A stretch of DNA of 64,000 nucleotides from Durusdinium trenchii. Taxonomy: Eukaryota > Sar > Dinophyceae > Suessiales > Symbiodiniaceae. The stretch spans positions 1,607,399 to 1,671,398 of the forward strand of contig CAXAMN010003558.1 of NCBI GenBank assembly GCA_963970005.1, read 5' to 3'. Each line of letters begins with the position of its first letter. Within the stretch, counting starts at the first letter, position 1. The position numbers and the translations under genes were made by a program. The notes under the pieces were generated by a model that saw only the letters and a list, made by a program, of their open reading frames with translations, did not search any database and had not been told where the DNA came from. Shown here piece after piece: positions 19,134 to 30,510 of the stretch.

Positions 19134-19583
19134 ATGCCTTGGGGACGCCTTGGATACGTTTTCTTATGTTTTCTTTGTGCTTGGATTCCTCTCTATGTAC
19201 AAGCATGGTGCTCGTGGACCACAGTAACACCACACAGAACTTCGGTCAGAAAGACAGGTCCGCTTCGGACACTGTGGGGGGGAAGGCAGGGCACAGGGCA
19301 CGGGCTGAATGATCAGGCGAGTTTGGCTGATGAAGATGGAGAGCTCGTGAAGGTGTCTTTGGTCAACCTGCAGGCGAGCCCAGGGCTCCGACAGTGTCAC
19401 CGTTTCGAAGGAATTCTCCGACTTCATCAAGAAAGACATAGAACAACTAAAGTGACCCAGTTGGACCCCAAAAACATGTCAAGAAAAGTGTTCGCGCATA
19501 TTCGGGCTATCTATGTTGGCCAGGTGAACCAGCCCTTGCAGCCAGACCCTGTGGCAGTAGTTGGAGCCTTAGGGAGCCCGTAA
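19134..19583 (+). CDS. possible signal-peptide-bearing ORF, unknown product
   Basis: A true ATG opens a 149-codon frame. Residues 1-27 (GYVFLCFLCAWIPLYVQAW) look like a signal peptide, followed by a Ser/Thr/Arg-rich stretch (TTVTPHRTSVRKTGPLRTLW). That arrangement resembles the bipartite presequence of nuclear-encoded plastid proteins in dinoflagellates, which is an inference only. The rest (LADEDGELVKVSLVNLQ) is unrecognised. The first exon may end before about 19375. Confidence 0.3.
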   Translation: MPWGRLGYVFLCFLCAWIPLYVQAWCSWTTVTPHRTSVRKTGPLRTLWGGRQGTGHGLNDQASLADEDGELVKVSLVNLQASPGLRQCHRFEGILRLHQERHRTTKVTQLDPKNMSRKVFAHIRAIYVGQVNQPLQPDPVAVVGALGSP

Positions 19584-19599
19584 CTTTGGTGTCTCAAAG

Positions 19600-20822
19600 T
19601 CGGCCCGTTTGGTTTCAGCACCCGCAGCGGCCGGCAAGCACGGGCTGATCCCCACCTGTGACGAAAAGAAGAGGTGTCTGAAGGTTGGCTGGTGCGTTTT
19701 GGTGCCCAGGTTTCTGCACCCACGTGGTTTTCTGCTTATCTGGGCATGATGGGTGCAGAATGGGCATAGACCCGGAGCAACCAGAACTTGGACAGACACC
19801 TTAGCCAAAATCAAGTCCCTCAAAAACGGACAATGGATATACTGTATACATTGATATATATATATATATAAACTATACTACACTAATAAGCTATATATTG
19901 TATAATCATTATATTATGATATACTGTATCATATAATAATATATCATAAATAATTATGCCGTACCCTTGAGAGACGTTGTTTTTCAAGTGGAGTAAGTTT
20001 TGGGGATTCACTCAAGAACCAGTTCAGGGCCTACGTCGGCGCATCTTGCCAAAAGCCGTTTCGAGGCCTCCCAGCTACTTCCAAGGTAGAAGCAGCCTCA
20101 AACCTCTGCATCAAAAGCACTATATAAAGGATTAGTCTTAACTGGAAGTGCACAGTGTTCTTTCCCAACAGGGGACCTTCAACAGGCGCTTCAAAGCTCC
20201 TGAGCATGTGCGGGCATCTCAAAATTGTTCCTCTTGATAGCAAAGCTTCATCAAGGGCTGCACAACTCCCCATACGGCTTTGAAGCTTTGTAATGGCCTA
20301 ATTAGACACTACAGCGTACATTTCCTTGAGCAAGCTTCTTTGAAACAGAAAATCATCCATCAAACGCTACCAAATATGACCAAACAAGAGGATGCATTAA
20401 AGGATACATCAACGTGACAAAGTGATGACAACTTACGTCTCACACCCTCAATATGACCTGAGGCCCAATGTTAACCAGAGACACAAATTCGGCGTCGTTT
20501 GGCGTCGGTTTGGCATCGTTTTGGTGTCCTTTTGGCGTCGCTATTTTTTTGGTGCGTTCTTGGCGGGGAGTCTTTTTTGAGTGATCCCAGCAAGTCCATG
20601 ATTCCAGGCTTGGTTTAGTTTGTACAACGGGGAAGGACTTGCTAGGGTTAACTTTTCTTTGATAATATAAGAAGAACCCAACTCCCTCCAGATTTTATTT
20701 AGGCGAAATTAGGCGAAGGCAGTTTTGGTGATTATATAGGGCGTTGTTGCCGTCGAGCCATCCGGTTTTGATTACTTGCGCTCCCTGCCTCTGATGGCTG
20801 TTGATTTTTGCAGCATGACTAA
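19600..20822. other. non-coding stretch with AT microsatellite
   Basis: An AT-rich run from 19830 to 19960 includes (AT)n at about 19854-19870. At 20488-20575 the words ggcgtcgtttggcgtcgg and ttttggcgtcgct form a short degenerate repeat of tttggcgtc. No gene is seen. Confidence 0.4.
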
Positions 20823-20860
20823 GGGGCATTGAAAAAAACACGAAGCCAGACATCTAGCAG

Positions 20861-21092
20861 GCCAAGCACGCCTTTCTTCCCATCTCCTTGGACCAATTTT
20901 GACCGACTCTTGCACACTCAGATCGTGTGTGAACGGCACCTGTTCAGGGCCCCGAGCTCGAACGCCGGTGCGAACGGCACCGGCATCGACCGATTCGGCG
21001 TTCGCTTCGAGGCCCGGTCAAAGAGACGTGAAGTGCATTTTGAGGAAGAAAAGGTGGCGGAACGCACCCGCTGGGGCACCTGGATGGATTGA
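20861..21092 (+). CDS. candidate terminal exon (GC3-rich), unknown protein
   Basis: After a possible acceptor (catctagcag), frame 3 runs to a TGA at 21090-21092 with marked GC preference at third positions. The peptide is of ordinary mixed composition (NFDRLLHTQIVCERHLF, GTGIDRFGVRFEARSKRREV) and ends WGTWMD. The GC3 contrast with flanking DNA is the main evidence. No family is recognised. Other frames are open over parts of the segment. Confidence 0.4.
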
Positions 21093-21206
21093 CACTCACC
21101 CAAAACACCCACCTCTACCCCACCGCAGCCGCAGAGCCCGGCCGTTTGCGGAGTGGGAGCCAAATCAAGCGATGTTGGAGCATGTTGGACCGAAGTGTCT
21201 AGCTAG

Positions 21207-21308
21207 AGTTCCATGATTTTGGGGATAGTCTTTAGACCCATCCAGCTTGTGAATGTGGACGTGGGCACTCCGACGTCCTTCATGGATAGCACCCAACATC
21301 ATGGAACT
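21207..21308. repeat. MITE-like short inverted-terminal-repeat element, copy 2
   Basis: A 102-bp partner of 83-185. The ends AGTTCCATGA and TCATGGAACT are perfect 10-bp inverse complements. The interior shares tttagacccatccag, gtgggcac and catggata words with copy 1. Confidence 0.55.
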
Positions 21309-23840
21309 GCTGGGTTCAGTCGTTTTTTCATCAGACTTACTGTATGACTTCAGACTCTGGTGCGGTAGCTTCTTCACAGTCTTCTTCATTAAGCCCAGGA
21401 TTGGCTGCTGTCGCGACGTTCCAAGGGGGGATGCAGAGTTGTCCTGAATCCAGATCGAACTTCACACCAGCTGAATCAAACAGTACTGCCTGGAGCAACC
21501 TTTGTATACAAAAAAATGCCATAGGTCCCGGAAACATGCTTTGTGGAGCTATCATGCCAAAAAAATGCCATAGACCTTTTTGTGGCGTTCTTGACTTTCA
21601 CCTGGCGCAACAGAAGACAATGAGGGTGCAGAATTGATTCAACCCTACACGCACCTACACAGCACACTCTCCAGTGATAAAGGGTCACTCTGGGATGCGC
21701 AGCAACTTGCAACAACTGACAAACAAGTCTATCGCGGGAAATTTGCGGGAATATGGCGGAATAATTTGTAGGAATATGATGGCCAAAACTTGCGGACTTG
21801 ATATTTTTGCAGCATATTTTAACACAACACACAAGCACTTCAGGCTAACCAGTTGAAGCCCAATCCTCGGCAGACACCTGAGAAAACTTTGCATATGGTC
21901 CAAGTTATCACTGCATACGTCCATTTTGGTGTTTCGCCTATCGCATTTTCAGTCCAGCATGGTCCAGCGATTGTTAGAAATTTTAAATGTTGTGATTAGG
22001 ACGCAACGTTGCTGTTCTATGGGTTGCTGTTCCAAATCTATGGTTCTGTTAGAAGTTTTGTTCTATTTGTTTTAGATGTTTTATGTTTGTGACGCTTCCT
22101 TGAAGATTCGGAGCGAGACCCAATCAATTCATATGAGGGCCGTCCGTTATTGCCAGTGAAGGAATTTCGATCAACTGTTAAAACAAACATGTCGCGAAAG
22201 GGAAACTGCAGTCCGCGAAAGGCCGGCGATAGGACAGCGAAAGACATGTGCCAACCTAGACTTACATACAATGTGCATAATACATGCCACATCCTTTTTC
22301 CCGAACAGAAACACGGATTTTCGCGAAAGGGCTGCGAAAGGCCGGCGGTAGGCCCGCGAAAGAGCGCATTGCCTGGAAGGGCATTTGCCCATCCATGGCC
22401 TTGAAATAAGCCTTGAAACCTTTGTTTCAAGTATGAATTGACAAAGGGTAATTAGCCTGCTTCTCAGCGCACTAAAAGGGATTTAGATGTCCAAACACTG
22501 TGAACTCAGTGCAATGGAACAAGCTCATCACAATGCGCGAAAGGAAAACCTGTGGTTTTTCTGCAAACGCGAAAGGGTCGCGAAAGGCCGGCGATACAAG
22601 CTCAAAAAGAAGAGCTTTGTTGGACAACCCCCATATGGATTTTCTAGCCAAGAGAACGTCTTCCAGCAACTGACCATTTGGACATCTATGCATTTTTGGA
22701 CCTTCAGAATGTCAAGGTTCGTACCCCGGATGTTCCACGCAAAAGTATACAATGTACCGCACATATATCGATCCTCCCCCCAACAAACATGCAGATTGGA
22801 GTCTTCGTCCCCGAAGAATACGAGTCTCGGTGCCAGGCATATCGCACCGAGAAAAGCCGACGCCTCCCATCGAGAACCGATCGGGTCGATCGGGAATCGA
22901 GCCGATCAAAAGCGTGGTAGGAAAAAAGCCCAACTCGACCAGCCAAAGGACCCGATGTTGAGGCTTCAGGTCTCCAGATCACCCTCGAACTCGAAAACGA
23001 CGATGCTGTGATGCGATGGAAAGACTCCGGACCGGCGGTGCTGCGGTGCTCAGGGGATGTTTTATGGCACCTGCTGCCGGATCCGACGTCGGAAGCCTGG
23101 AGATCTTCGTAAGGACTTTGAGATGAGAAGCTGAGTGGAAAACGTCAAGAGAGGGTGAATATCAACGTGTTTGTTTTTCTATGCGCAGATTTGATCAGTG
23201 GACATCAAAACCACAGCCAGGGGCTTGAATCTTTTTGACTGAGCGTTTGGAAGTCTCCACATAAATATTGGGATGGCCAGTGATTCAGGCGAAGAAATCC
23301 GGTCATTGAAGAAGTGGAACTTCCAAAAGGGAGGGCTTGATGCTCTTCTTGGGGTCTTCTGGTTTGAATCGCAGGCTTCATGAGACTCCATGACTTGTCA
23401 AAAAGGTGTGCTGGATCGACATAGAATCTGTTTAGCAGTTTGGCAGCAGGGTTTACCTTCACCAAAGCTGCTTTGGAGACCATTTCATCCCCACTCACTG
23501 CTGGCGTTTGCAGAAATAATATACATGTACAGCATGAAAAGGAACACTTATACAGCACCAAACAATAACAACTCCTTATTCTTGCGGTTGGTCCAAAACA
23601 GGGCCACCCTGTCTTTCAAAGAATTCAATTAGCCCACCTTGGTGTTTTTTGTGGGTCAACTCCCTGGTCATTTTGGTAGTTCACACCCAAATGAAGGCAC
23701 GGTCAACCTGGGATTTGGCTGTTGGAACCCCACGAACCACAACACTGCTCTTGAACAACATTCTTGATTCTTGACCGTTTCTGTGTTTTTGTTCTTTAAA
23801 GCAGCCCTGAAGGCCTCCTGCGCACCTGGGCCTTCAGGCC
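21309..23840. other. non-coding stretch with a recurring gcgaaaggcc word
   Basis: Between 22190 and 22595 the word gcgaaagg(gc/cc) recurs at least seven times (cgcgaaagggaaa, ccgcgaaaggccggcg, gcgaaagggctgcgaaagg, cgcgaaagagcg, gcgaaagggtcgcgaaagg), often followed by ccggcg. This is a dispersed short repeat. No gene is seen in 21.3-23.8 kb. Confidence 0.4.
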
Positions 23841-23850
23841 TCCTGCGCAG

Positions 23851-24022
23851 AAGAAGAAGGTCTTTCGCTCGCGGCGGAGCAACAGCGCGGTGCGGCGCTC
23901 GGCCGGTGTGTCGAGCAGTGTGTGGAGGTGACGCGTGGAGATCCGATCCATGTCCTTCGGTCACATGTGGGCGATGGGGCACACAGATGTCCACGGCTCG
24001 AATTTGGAGGCTTTGGGCAATG
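23851..24022 (+). CDS. candidate internal exon (GC3-rich), unknown protein
   Basis: Acceptor-like sequence (ctcctgcgcag) precedes a frame-3 segment with GC-rich third codon positions and a possible donor (gcaatg/gtcatc). The peptide contains LAAEQQRGAALGRCVEQCVE and TRGDPIHVLRSHVGDGAHR. Two other frames are also partly open. Family not recognised. Confidence 0.35.
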
Positions 24023-24470
24023 GTCATCAGGAAGGGTCAGACAAGTACAGTGCTTGAAAGTAAGTGGTTTCTGTTCCCACAAGTACAGCTGCAACTTGGA
24101 TCATTTCTGGATTCCTGCTTTTGACATTTTGTGTTGAATCGTGCATTAATCTACACTGTTAATACTCTACTACGTCAATAGGTGGTCGGAGCAGATGGAT
24201 ATTCTTGATGTCACGCCGAAAGTTCCTGGTAATTTTGCTGTTCCTATTTGCCACATTGCTGTGACACGGAAAACCTGCGAAGGATGCAGACATATCAGAG
24301 GACATCATAGATATGGGTCAAGAACTTGCAGCGGATCACGATTCTTCTTAAGGGCTACCCTGAGGTCACAATCAAAGAGTACACCCTGATCAAGCAGGAT
24401 TTCAGGTTTTCAGCAGGCTCAGGTTCTATTTCACATCCTTACAGTCAGAACAGGAAAGGCTGTATGAAAG

Positions 24471-24668
24471 GTGGGGGTTGCTCGGAAAAGGATGAACGCC
24501 ATAGCTGCTACAGATTTGCCTCGTGCGCGTACGAACGGGCCGGAAGTTGGCGTCGTGGCGCACGCGCGAGTCTCGTCGCATCAGTCAAGGGAGCGTATGA
24601 GGGGCCGAGTCCAAGGGATACTGAGCGACCGACCCCTCATACTTATCGACGTATTCTTGGGAAAATGA
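24471..24668 (+). CDS. candidate terminal exon, unknown protein
   Basis: A frame-3 segment ending at TGA 24666-24668 has GC-rich third positions and the peptide words AATDLPRARTNGPEVGVVAH and GILSDRPLILIDVFLGK. It overlaps an inverted repeat (gtatgagggg at about 24595 and cccctcatac at about 24632). It could share a gene with 23851-24022, which is unproven. Confidence 0.3.
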   Translation: MGVARKRMNAIAATDLPRARTNGPEVGVVAHARVSSHQSRERMRGRVQGILSDRPLILIDVFLGK

Positions 24669-24747
24669 GGGTCATGTGAGTGCTTAAGATATGCTGGACC
24701 CTCAGGGTGCTCGGAGCTGGAACTGCAGTTCGAACAGATGATTTCAG

Positions 24748-24794
24748 GTGGGTTGGTGTGGGTGGGGGTGGGTGGGGGTGTGGTTGGGTGGGTG
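24748..24794 (+). other. G-run cluster with G-quadruplex potential
   Basis: Seven G runs of three to five, separated mostly by one to three bases (tgggtgggggtgggtggggg, then gtgtggttgggtggg). This meets the usual four-run definition of an intramolecular G-quadruplex. It lies in non-coding DNA. Confidence 0.55.
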
Positions 24795-24899
24795 CGTGGT
24801 GCATCTACAGTGCTCCTCGGTCTAGCTTGCTGAACATGGCAAATCAGCGGCCATTGCCAAGGAGGATGTGGTATCGGTCAATAGCCAGAGCCTGAGACT

Positions 24900-25870
24900 G
24901 TGAAGGCGGTGACTCGCAATCATCGAGTGAAAAGCATGGGCCGTCTACATGCTGAAGCAGTCTTTCCTTAGCAATGTGATCACCCGTTCACATAAATGTT
25001 GCTCATGCAGTACATTCAAGGGGGGGTCTACCCCCTTTTTTTCTTGCTCTTGCGGTAGCCGAAGACGGGGTGTTTCCCCCCTCAAAAGATACTTTTCCCG
25101 GTCTCCGGATGTAATTTCCGGGGAAGTGGTGTTACTGTGTATATACATATATATGCTAGCCCCCCAAAAAAACACACCTGCTTTTTAACTTATCTCGAAG
25201 TGAGTTCCAAGGTAGTTTTATGTTGATTTTAATTTAGTGTCAGTGTTGTTTATATTTCAATGTATTTGTAATTCATCTTTAGTTTCAGCCAGTTTCAGCT
25301 AGTTTAAATCTTATACAATTCAATTGAGCCACGTGTCTTTTGCAAATGATTAGGTTTATACAAAAAGGGAACTGTACATGTTGAGAAGTTGCGGAGGCTG
25401 TTCTGCTTGGGGCGTAGGCGTCATGCAGGCATTTTGCGTAGGTGGGTGCTGAAAGACTTGCGTAGGCACACGTTTAATGAAAGCATGAGTTTTCTTGTTC
25501 AGACTTCTTCAAAAGCTCTTCAAGGGTCTTGGGGAAAGATAATTATGGGTTGTAGTTGTTTAACTTGACACGTGTTTGCAAATTCCAGTGGGGAACACAA
25601 GGAAAATGAATTGTAATGGCACAAGGATTATGTAGCTTTTCTCGAGTCACCTGATGTGACTAAAGTTGGTGAAAGTACCCTGCGTAGGCATCCCGCGTAG
25701 GCACCTAACAAAGAGAACCTCTCGCGTAGGCATTTGCTTGAGAGGGGAGCTGAGGCGTAGGCACCGACGTAGGTACAGACCCAGTGTATTATAAGCCCCG
25801 CACCACAAAAAACACAACTCAATTTCAGTTGTTTCACAATTCTAGTTGAATTCTATTTTGGTTTCCAGTT
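24900..25870. other. non-coding stretch with GC hairpin and gcgtaggca words
   Basis: A hairpin of seven G against C, aagggggggtctaccccctt, lies at 25019-25038 and is followed by T7. Between 25408 and 25775 the word gcgtaggca/c recurs about nine times at irregular spacing. No gene is seen. Confidence 0.4.
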
Positions 25871-26100
25871 TAATTAATTTGATTAATTAACTCTAATCTA
25901 AGCTTAATTCGATTCTAGTTCAATGCAAAACTATTTCCAATTCAATGCAAATTGAATTCTCCTTTAATTCAGATTTTATTCTAGAGAGAGGGCTTTGCTG
26001 GGAGTGTGATTTTCAGAAAACACCTTTAAGAAAGCAAAAAACAAGATGGAGCCCACGAACCCGAATGCAAACACGTTCGAAAAGCTACATACGTCCAAAT
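25830..26100. other. AT-rich left flank of the satellite block
   Basis: Many variants of ttcaatt, aattcaatgcaaattgaatt and ttaattaatt. A similar AT-rich, aattcaa-rich segment lies at 29030-29340 on the other side of the satellite block. Confidence 0.5.
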
Positions 26101-27806
26101 GACACTCTTGTAGGACACTCTTGTGGGACACTCTTGTAGGAAACTCTTGTGGGACACTCTTACGGGACACTCTTGTGGGACACTCTTGTGGGACACTCTA
26201 GTAGGAAACTCTTGTGGGACACTCTTGTAGGAAGCTCTTGGGACGCTCTTGTAGGACACTCTTGTGGGACACTGTTGCGGGACACTCTTGTGGGACACTC
26301 TTAAGGGACACTCTTGTGAGACACTCTTGCGGGACACTGTTGCGGGACACTCTTGTGGGACACTCTTGTAGGACACTCTTGTGGGATACTCCTGTAGGAC
26401 ACTCTTGTGGGACACTCTTGTAGGAAGCTCTTGTGGGACGCTCTTGTAGGACACTCTTGTGGGAAGCTCTTGTGGGACACTCTTGTAGGACACTCTTGTG
26501 GGACACTGTTGCGGGACACTGTGGGACACTCTTAAGGGACACTCTTGTGGGACACTCCTGTGGCTAACTCATTTGGGACACTCTTGTGGGACACTCTTGT
26601 GGGACACTCTTGCAGGACACTCTTGTGGGACACTCTTGTGGGACACTCTTGTGGGCCACTCTTGTGGGACACTCTTGTGGGACACTCTTGTGGGACACTC
26701 TTGNNNNNNNNNNNNNNNNNNNNNNNNNNNNNNNNNNNNNNNNNNNNNNNNNNNNNNNNNNNNNNNNNNNNNNNNNNNNNNNNNNNNNNNNNNNNNNNNN
26801 NNNNNNNNNNNNNNNNNNNNNNNNNNNNNNNNNNNNNNNNNNNNNNNNNNNNNNNNNNNNNNNNNNNNNNNNNNNNNNNNNNNNNNNNNNNNNNNNNNNN
26901 NNNNNNNNNNNNNNNNNNNNNNNNNNNNNNNNNNNNNNNNNNNNNNNNNNNNNNNNNNNNNNNNNNNNNNNNNNNNNNNNNNNNNNNNNNNNNNNNNNNN
27001 NNNNNNNNNNNNNNNNNNNNNNNNNNNNNNNNNNNNNNNNNNNNNNNNNNNNNNNNNNNNNNNNNNNNNNNNNNNNNNNNNNNNNNNNNNNNNNNNNNNN
27101 NNNNNNNNNNNNNNNNNNNNNNNNNNNNNNNNNNNNNNNNNNNNNNNNNNNNNNNNNNNNNNNNNNNNNNNNNNNNNNNNNNNNNNNNNNNNNNNNNNNN
27201 NNNNNNNNNGGACACTCTTGCGGGACACTCTTGTAGGACACTCTTGTGGGACACTCTTGTAGGACACTCTTGTGGGCCACTCTTACGGGGCACTCTTGTG
27301 GGACACTCTTGTGGGACACTCTTGTGGGGCACTCTTGTGTGTCACTCTTATGGGACACTCTCTTGCGAGACACTCTTGTAGGACACTCTTGTGGGTCACT
27401 CTTACACGACACTCTCGTAGGACACTCTTTGTGGGACACTCTCAAAAGCACTCTTGTGGGTCACTCTTATGGGACACTCTTGTCGGACATGCTTGTGGGA
27501 CAGTCTTGTGACACACTCTTGTAGGACACTCTTGTGGGTCACTCTTACAGGACACTCTTGTGGGACACTCTTGTAGGACACTCTTGTAGGACACTCTTGT
27601 GGGACACTCTTGTGGGACACTCTTGTGTGACACTCTTGTAGGAAACTCTTGTGGGACACTCTTGTAGGACACTCTTGAGGGCACTCTTATAGGACACTCT
27701 TGTGGGACACTCTTAAGGGACACTCTTGTGAGACACTCTTGTGGGACACGGTTGCGGGACACTCTTGTGGAACACTCTTGTGGGACACTCTTGTAGGACA
27801 CTCGTG
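26101..27806. repeat. 13-bp minisatellite, unit GGGACACTCTTGT
   Basis: A tandem array of a 13-bp unit with point variants (gtagga, ttgcggg, ttaaggg). About 46 units are visible on each side of the 506-N gap. Since 13 is not a multiple of 3 and the consensus has no stop in any frame, long fake ORFs with 13-residue periodicity appear on both strands. No gene should be called. Confidence 0.95.
26704..27209. other. assembly gap (506 N)
   Basis: Estimated-size gap inside the 13-bp array, so the true copy number is unknown. Confidence 0.98.
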
Positions 27807-27845
27807 TCGCGACACGGTCTGCCCACACACTAGAAGCAGTCACGC

Positions 27846-28133
27846 GAGCGTTTCGTACGAGACTTCCTCCAAAAGTCACGCTTCGAGGCTGCAAGACGAG
27901 CGTTTCGTACGAGACTTCCTCCTAAAGTCACGCGTCAAGTCTCCAAAACGGAGCGTTTCGTACGAGACCTCCTCCAAAAGTCACATGTCAAGTCTCCAAA
28001 ACGAGCGTTTCGTACGAGACTTCCTCCAAAAGTCACGTGTCAACTCTCCAAAACGAGCGTTTCGTACGAGACTTCCTCAGTGTCAAAGTCTCCAAAACGA
28101 GCGTTTCGTACGAGACTTCCTCCAAAAGTCAAG
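27846..28133. repeat. 52-bp tandem repeat with TCGTACGA palindrome
   Basis: Six copies starting at 27846, 27898, 27951, 28003, 28055 and 28099 (spacing 52, 53, 52, 52, 44). The core is gagcgtttcgtacgagactt, then cctccaaaagtcac and gtcaagtctccaaaac. The 8-bp palindrome TCGTACGA is kept in every copy; the fifth unit has an 8-bp deletion. Confidence 0.9.
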
Positions 28134-28239
28134 CGGAAACACCCATCGGAGCACACACATCACGCAGCCCTGCCAAGCAGTTTCGCGATTCCAGCCCCTC
28201 CAAACAACACCCGCTCACACGCCAATCCCAATGAGACAA

Positions 28240-28460
28240 CGACAGTCACCTCTACCACAACTCACAACCTCACGATTCCCTGCGCCTGCCACGCATCTTT
28301 CCGCGTCCACACGTCTAACGCGCACAAAGTACTGCGCCTGCCACGAAATGTCAACTCCGTCACACCTCGCAACCTCACGATTTCCTGCGCCTGCCACGAA
28401 AATCGCACTTCCACACCTCAAAATCAGCACAAAGTACTGTGTCTGCCACGAAAAGTGAGA
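28240..28460. repeat. degenerate repeats of a gcgcctgccacgaaa word
   Basis: Ordered words recur: caacctcacgattycctgcgc, ctgccacgaaaa and gcacaaagtactg appear two to four times at about 60-bp spacing. A decayed tandem repeat continuing the satellite block. Confidence 0.5.
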
Positions 28461-28867
28461 ATATCATCTCACATGAGCTTCAACAAAATTTGCACCACAC
28501 CACACGTTTAGAATGATTTCGACCCGTTCTGAACACACTCCCATCCACCAAAATCGCCATTTCAGCTGAGACTTGTCACGAAAACAGAGCTTCGATGCCA
28601 CACCCTGAAATGCAAATCCCAATGGCACGGCCACATCCAACACCCCAAAAACACGACTCTCCAAACGCTAATCCCAATGGAACTGCGCAGTAAACTGCGG
28701 ATCTCTCAAACCACTGCGCCTGTGCAGCGAAATGCATCACGCTTCTTGCGCGACATGTCATTTTCATGCAAATCACAATGGAATAGCGTCGCAAACTGAC
28801 ACGTGACGCATCCATGAAAAGTCACTTGCAAAAGCTTCCCCCAATGGCAGCGCCTTAGCGTCCTACT

Positions 28868-28941
28868 GCGAACGGTTGCGGACGGTTGCGGACGGTTGCG
28901 GACGGTTGCGAACGGTTGCGGACGGTTGCGGACGGTTGCGA
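28868..28941. repeat. 10-bp tandem repeat, unit GCGGACGGTT
   Basis: About eight copies of the unit, with variants GCGAACGGTT. The - strand reads as a false Arg/Pro-rich peptide. Confidence 0.85.
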
Positions 28942-29740
28942 ACATAGAAACAACGGATCGCGAACAAGACTCTACCCCCAGACCCCCAGAGTTAAACGAG
29001 AACCCTTCGCTACGCATTCGGGAAAACTATTTACAAAGCTTTCAATTTAAAAGCAACACGCAGTCTTTTCAAGTTCGAATTTAAGTTTCTATATGTAGAA
29101 TTGTAAGTTAGGCTTAAACAATCATTCAGTTAGAGTTCAATAGAGTTATATTAAATGTAATTACCAGGTCTTTTAATGAATTCAGTTCAGGTTTGGTTAA
29201 AAATCAAATTTGTATAACACTTAAACTAGAATTGAATTAGATCTAAATTTGAAGTCCATTGGAAATAAACTATATTTCAATGAAAATGTGATTAAAGTTC
29301 AATTCAAATCTAAATCAACTTCCAATAAAATTATACAGGTTGTGCAAAAGCCCAAAGGACCAAAACATCGACAAAGCAAAAAAAAAACTTTGTGGATAAT
29401 GTTTGGGTGCAGCCTCAGAATAGGCTTTTTCATTGAGCAGACGAAAACAAAACACACTAAACACAAAAAATAACAATCTTTTGACTGAACCAAACATTAT
29501 CATCATGTTTTTGTTTTTTGGTTTTGTCATTGGGGATATATTAGTATTTGTTATATCTCATTTTCTTGAACTGTAAAGTGCATTGATTTTTATTAGATTG
29601 TTTTTACGTTTCTATATGCCCAAAAAATATGCATAAAACACTGTAACTACCAGAAAATTTGATGAAAGGGTGGGTTGTTTTTTTGGGGGGTACCATAATA
29701 TTACGATACACAGAATTTATTTGCTTGGAAGTTGTAAGTT
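28942..29740. other. AT-rich right flank of the satellite block, no gene
   Basis: 29030-29340 is rich in aattcaa-type words, mirroring 25830-26100. The remainder is AT-rich without convincing coding frames. Confidence 0.4.
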
Positions 29741-29743
29741 ATA

Positions 29744-29769
29744 TGATGATGATGATGATGATGATGATG
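29744..29769. repeat. (ATG)n microsatellite
   Basis: Eight ATG repeats in a row, ending in atgg. Confidence 0.9.
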
Positions 29770-30510
29770 GATGTCCCCCGCCCCTTTTCATACATTTCCC
29801 TGAAAAACTATGCTTCTTCAGTGTGGTTTCCTCTCCCTTGCTTTCATACATTGCCAGGAAAATCAGCTTCCAGAACCTTCCATGATTACCTAAGAATTGT
29901 TCGACCCCATGGCTTCACACAATTTCCACTAGGGCTGTGGAGTTTCCTGGGATAGCCCATGACTTTGCAGACCCCAAAGCATACAAGACCACCAGGGCGT
30001 ACACGCGTTCTCCATCGTTCTCCCCAGAAGCTCGGTCAATAACACGATTATATCATAACCGCCCAGAGAGTGGTTGGAGACATCTCAAACTCACAAATCC
30101 TTCCCCACGAGCCCGCAGACCGCCCCACAATCTGTATTTGTTGGTCGTGATGGCCCGCAGACCCCCCGCTATGGTACCCCATGGTGTGCATGTGGCCGAG
30201 GTTCTGGACCACTCTCTCCCCCGCTTTGTTTCATACATCATATTGGTGTTCATACCAGGGCCGCAAATGCAGACCATGTAGTATACGTGAGTGCGTCCCC
30301 CCGTGCATACAATTCGGGTCTTGATCCCCCCTACCTTTCAGACATATCTGAAAACGGGTGTTTCCAGAAACACCGAGGGAACAAGGAAAAGGTATGTTTC
30401 AATTGAGACATCCATGTTTTAATGTTTTTCTTTATGTTCAACCCCCTCATCAGCCTTTTTTGTTTAACACCTGTCCCCCCGCATTTGCATACATTCGAAG
30501 ACCCGATGAT
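29770..30510. repeat. dispersed CCCCCGC...CATACAT motif
   Basis: The word pattern C5-6, G, short T-rich spacer, catacat occurs near 29775, 29835, 30218, 30292 and 30474. A related arrangement, in inverse orientation, is part of the hairpin repeats at 55.64 and 55.82 kb. No reading frame is convincing. Confidence 0.4.

Noticed and set aside
22677..22990. Overlapping frames on both strands around 22.7-23.0 kb
   Set aside because: All frames are similarly open and no peptide or splice signal is convincing.
26026..27894. Long ORFs on both strands (GHSCGTLLWDTLV and CPTRVSHKSVPQE repeats)
   Set aside because: Product of a 13-bp minisatellite whose consensus lacks stops in all frames; the frames also cross 506 N.
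26101..28133. CRISPR-like arrays
   Set aside because: Repeats are direct tandem units without unique spacers, and the sequence is eukaryotic.
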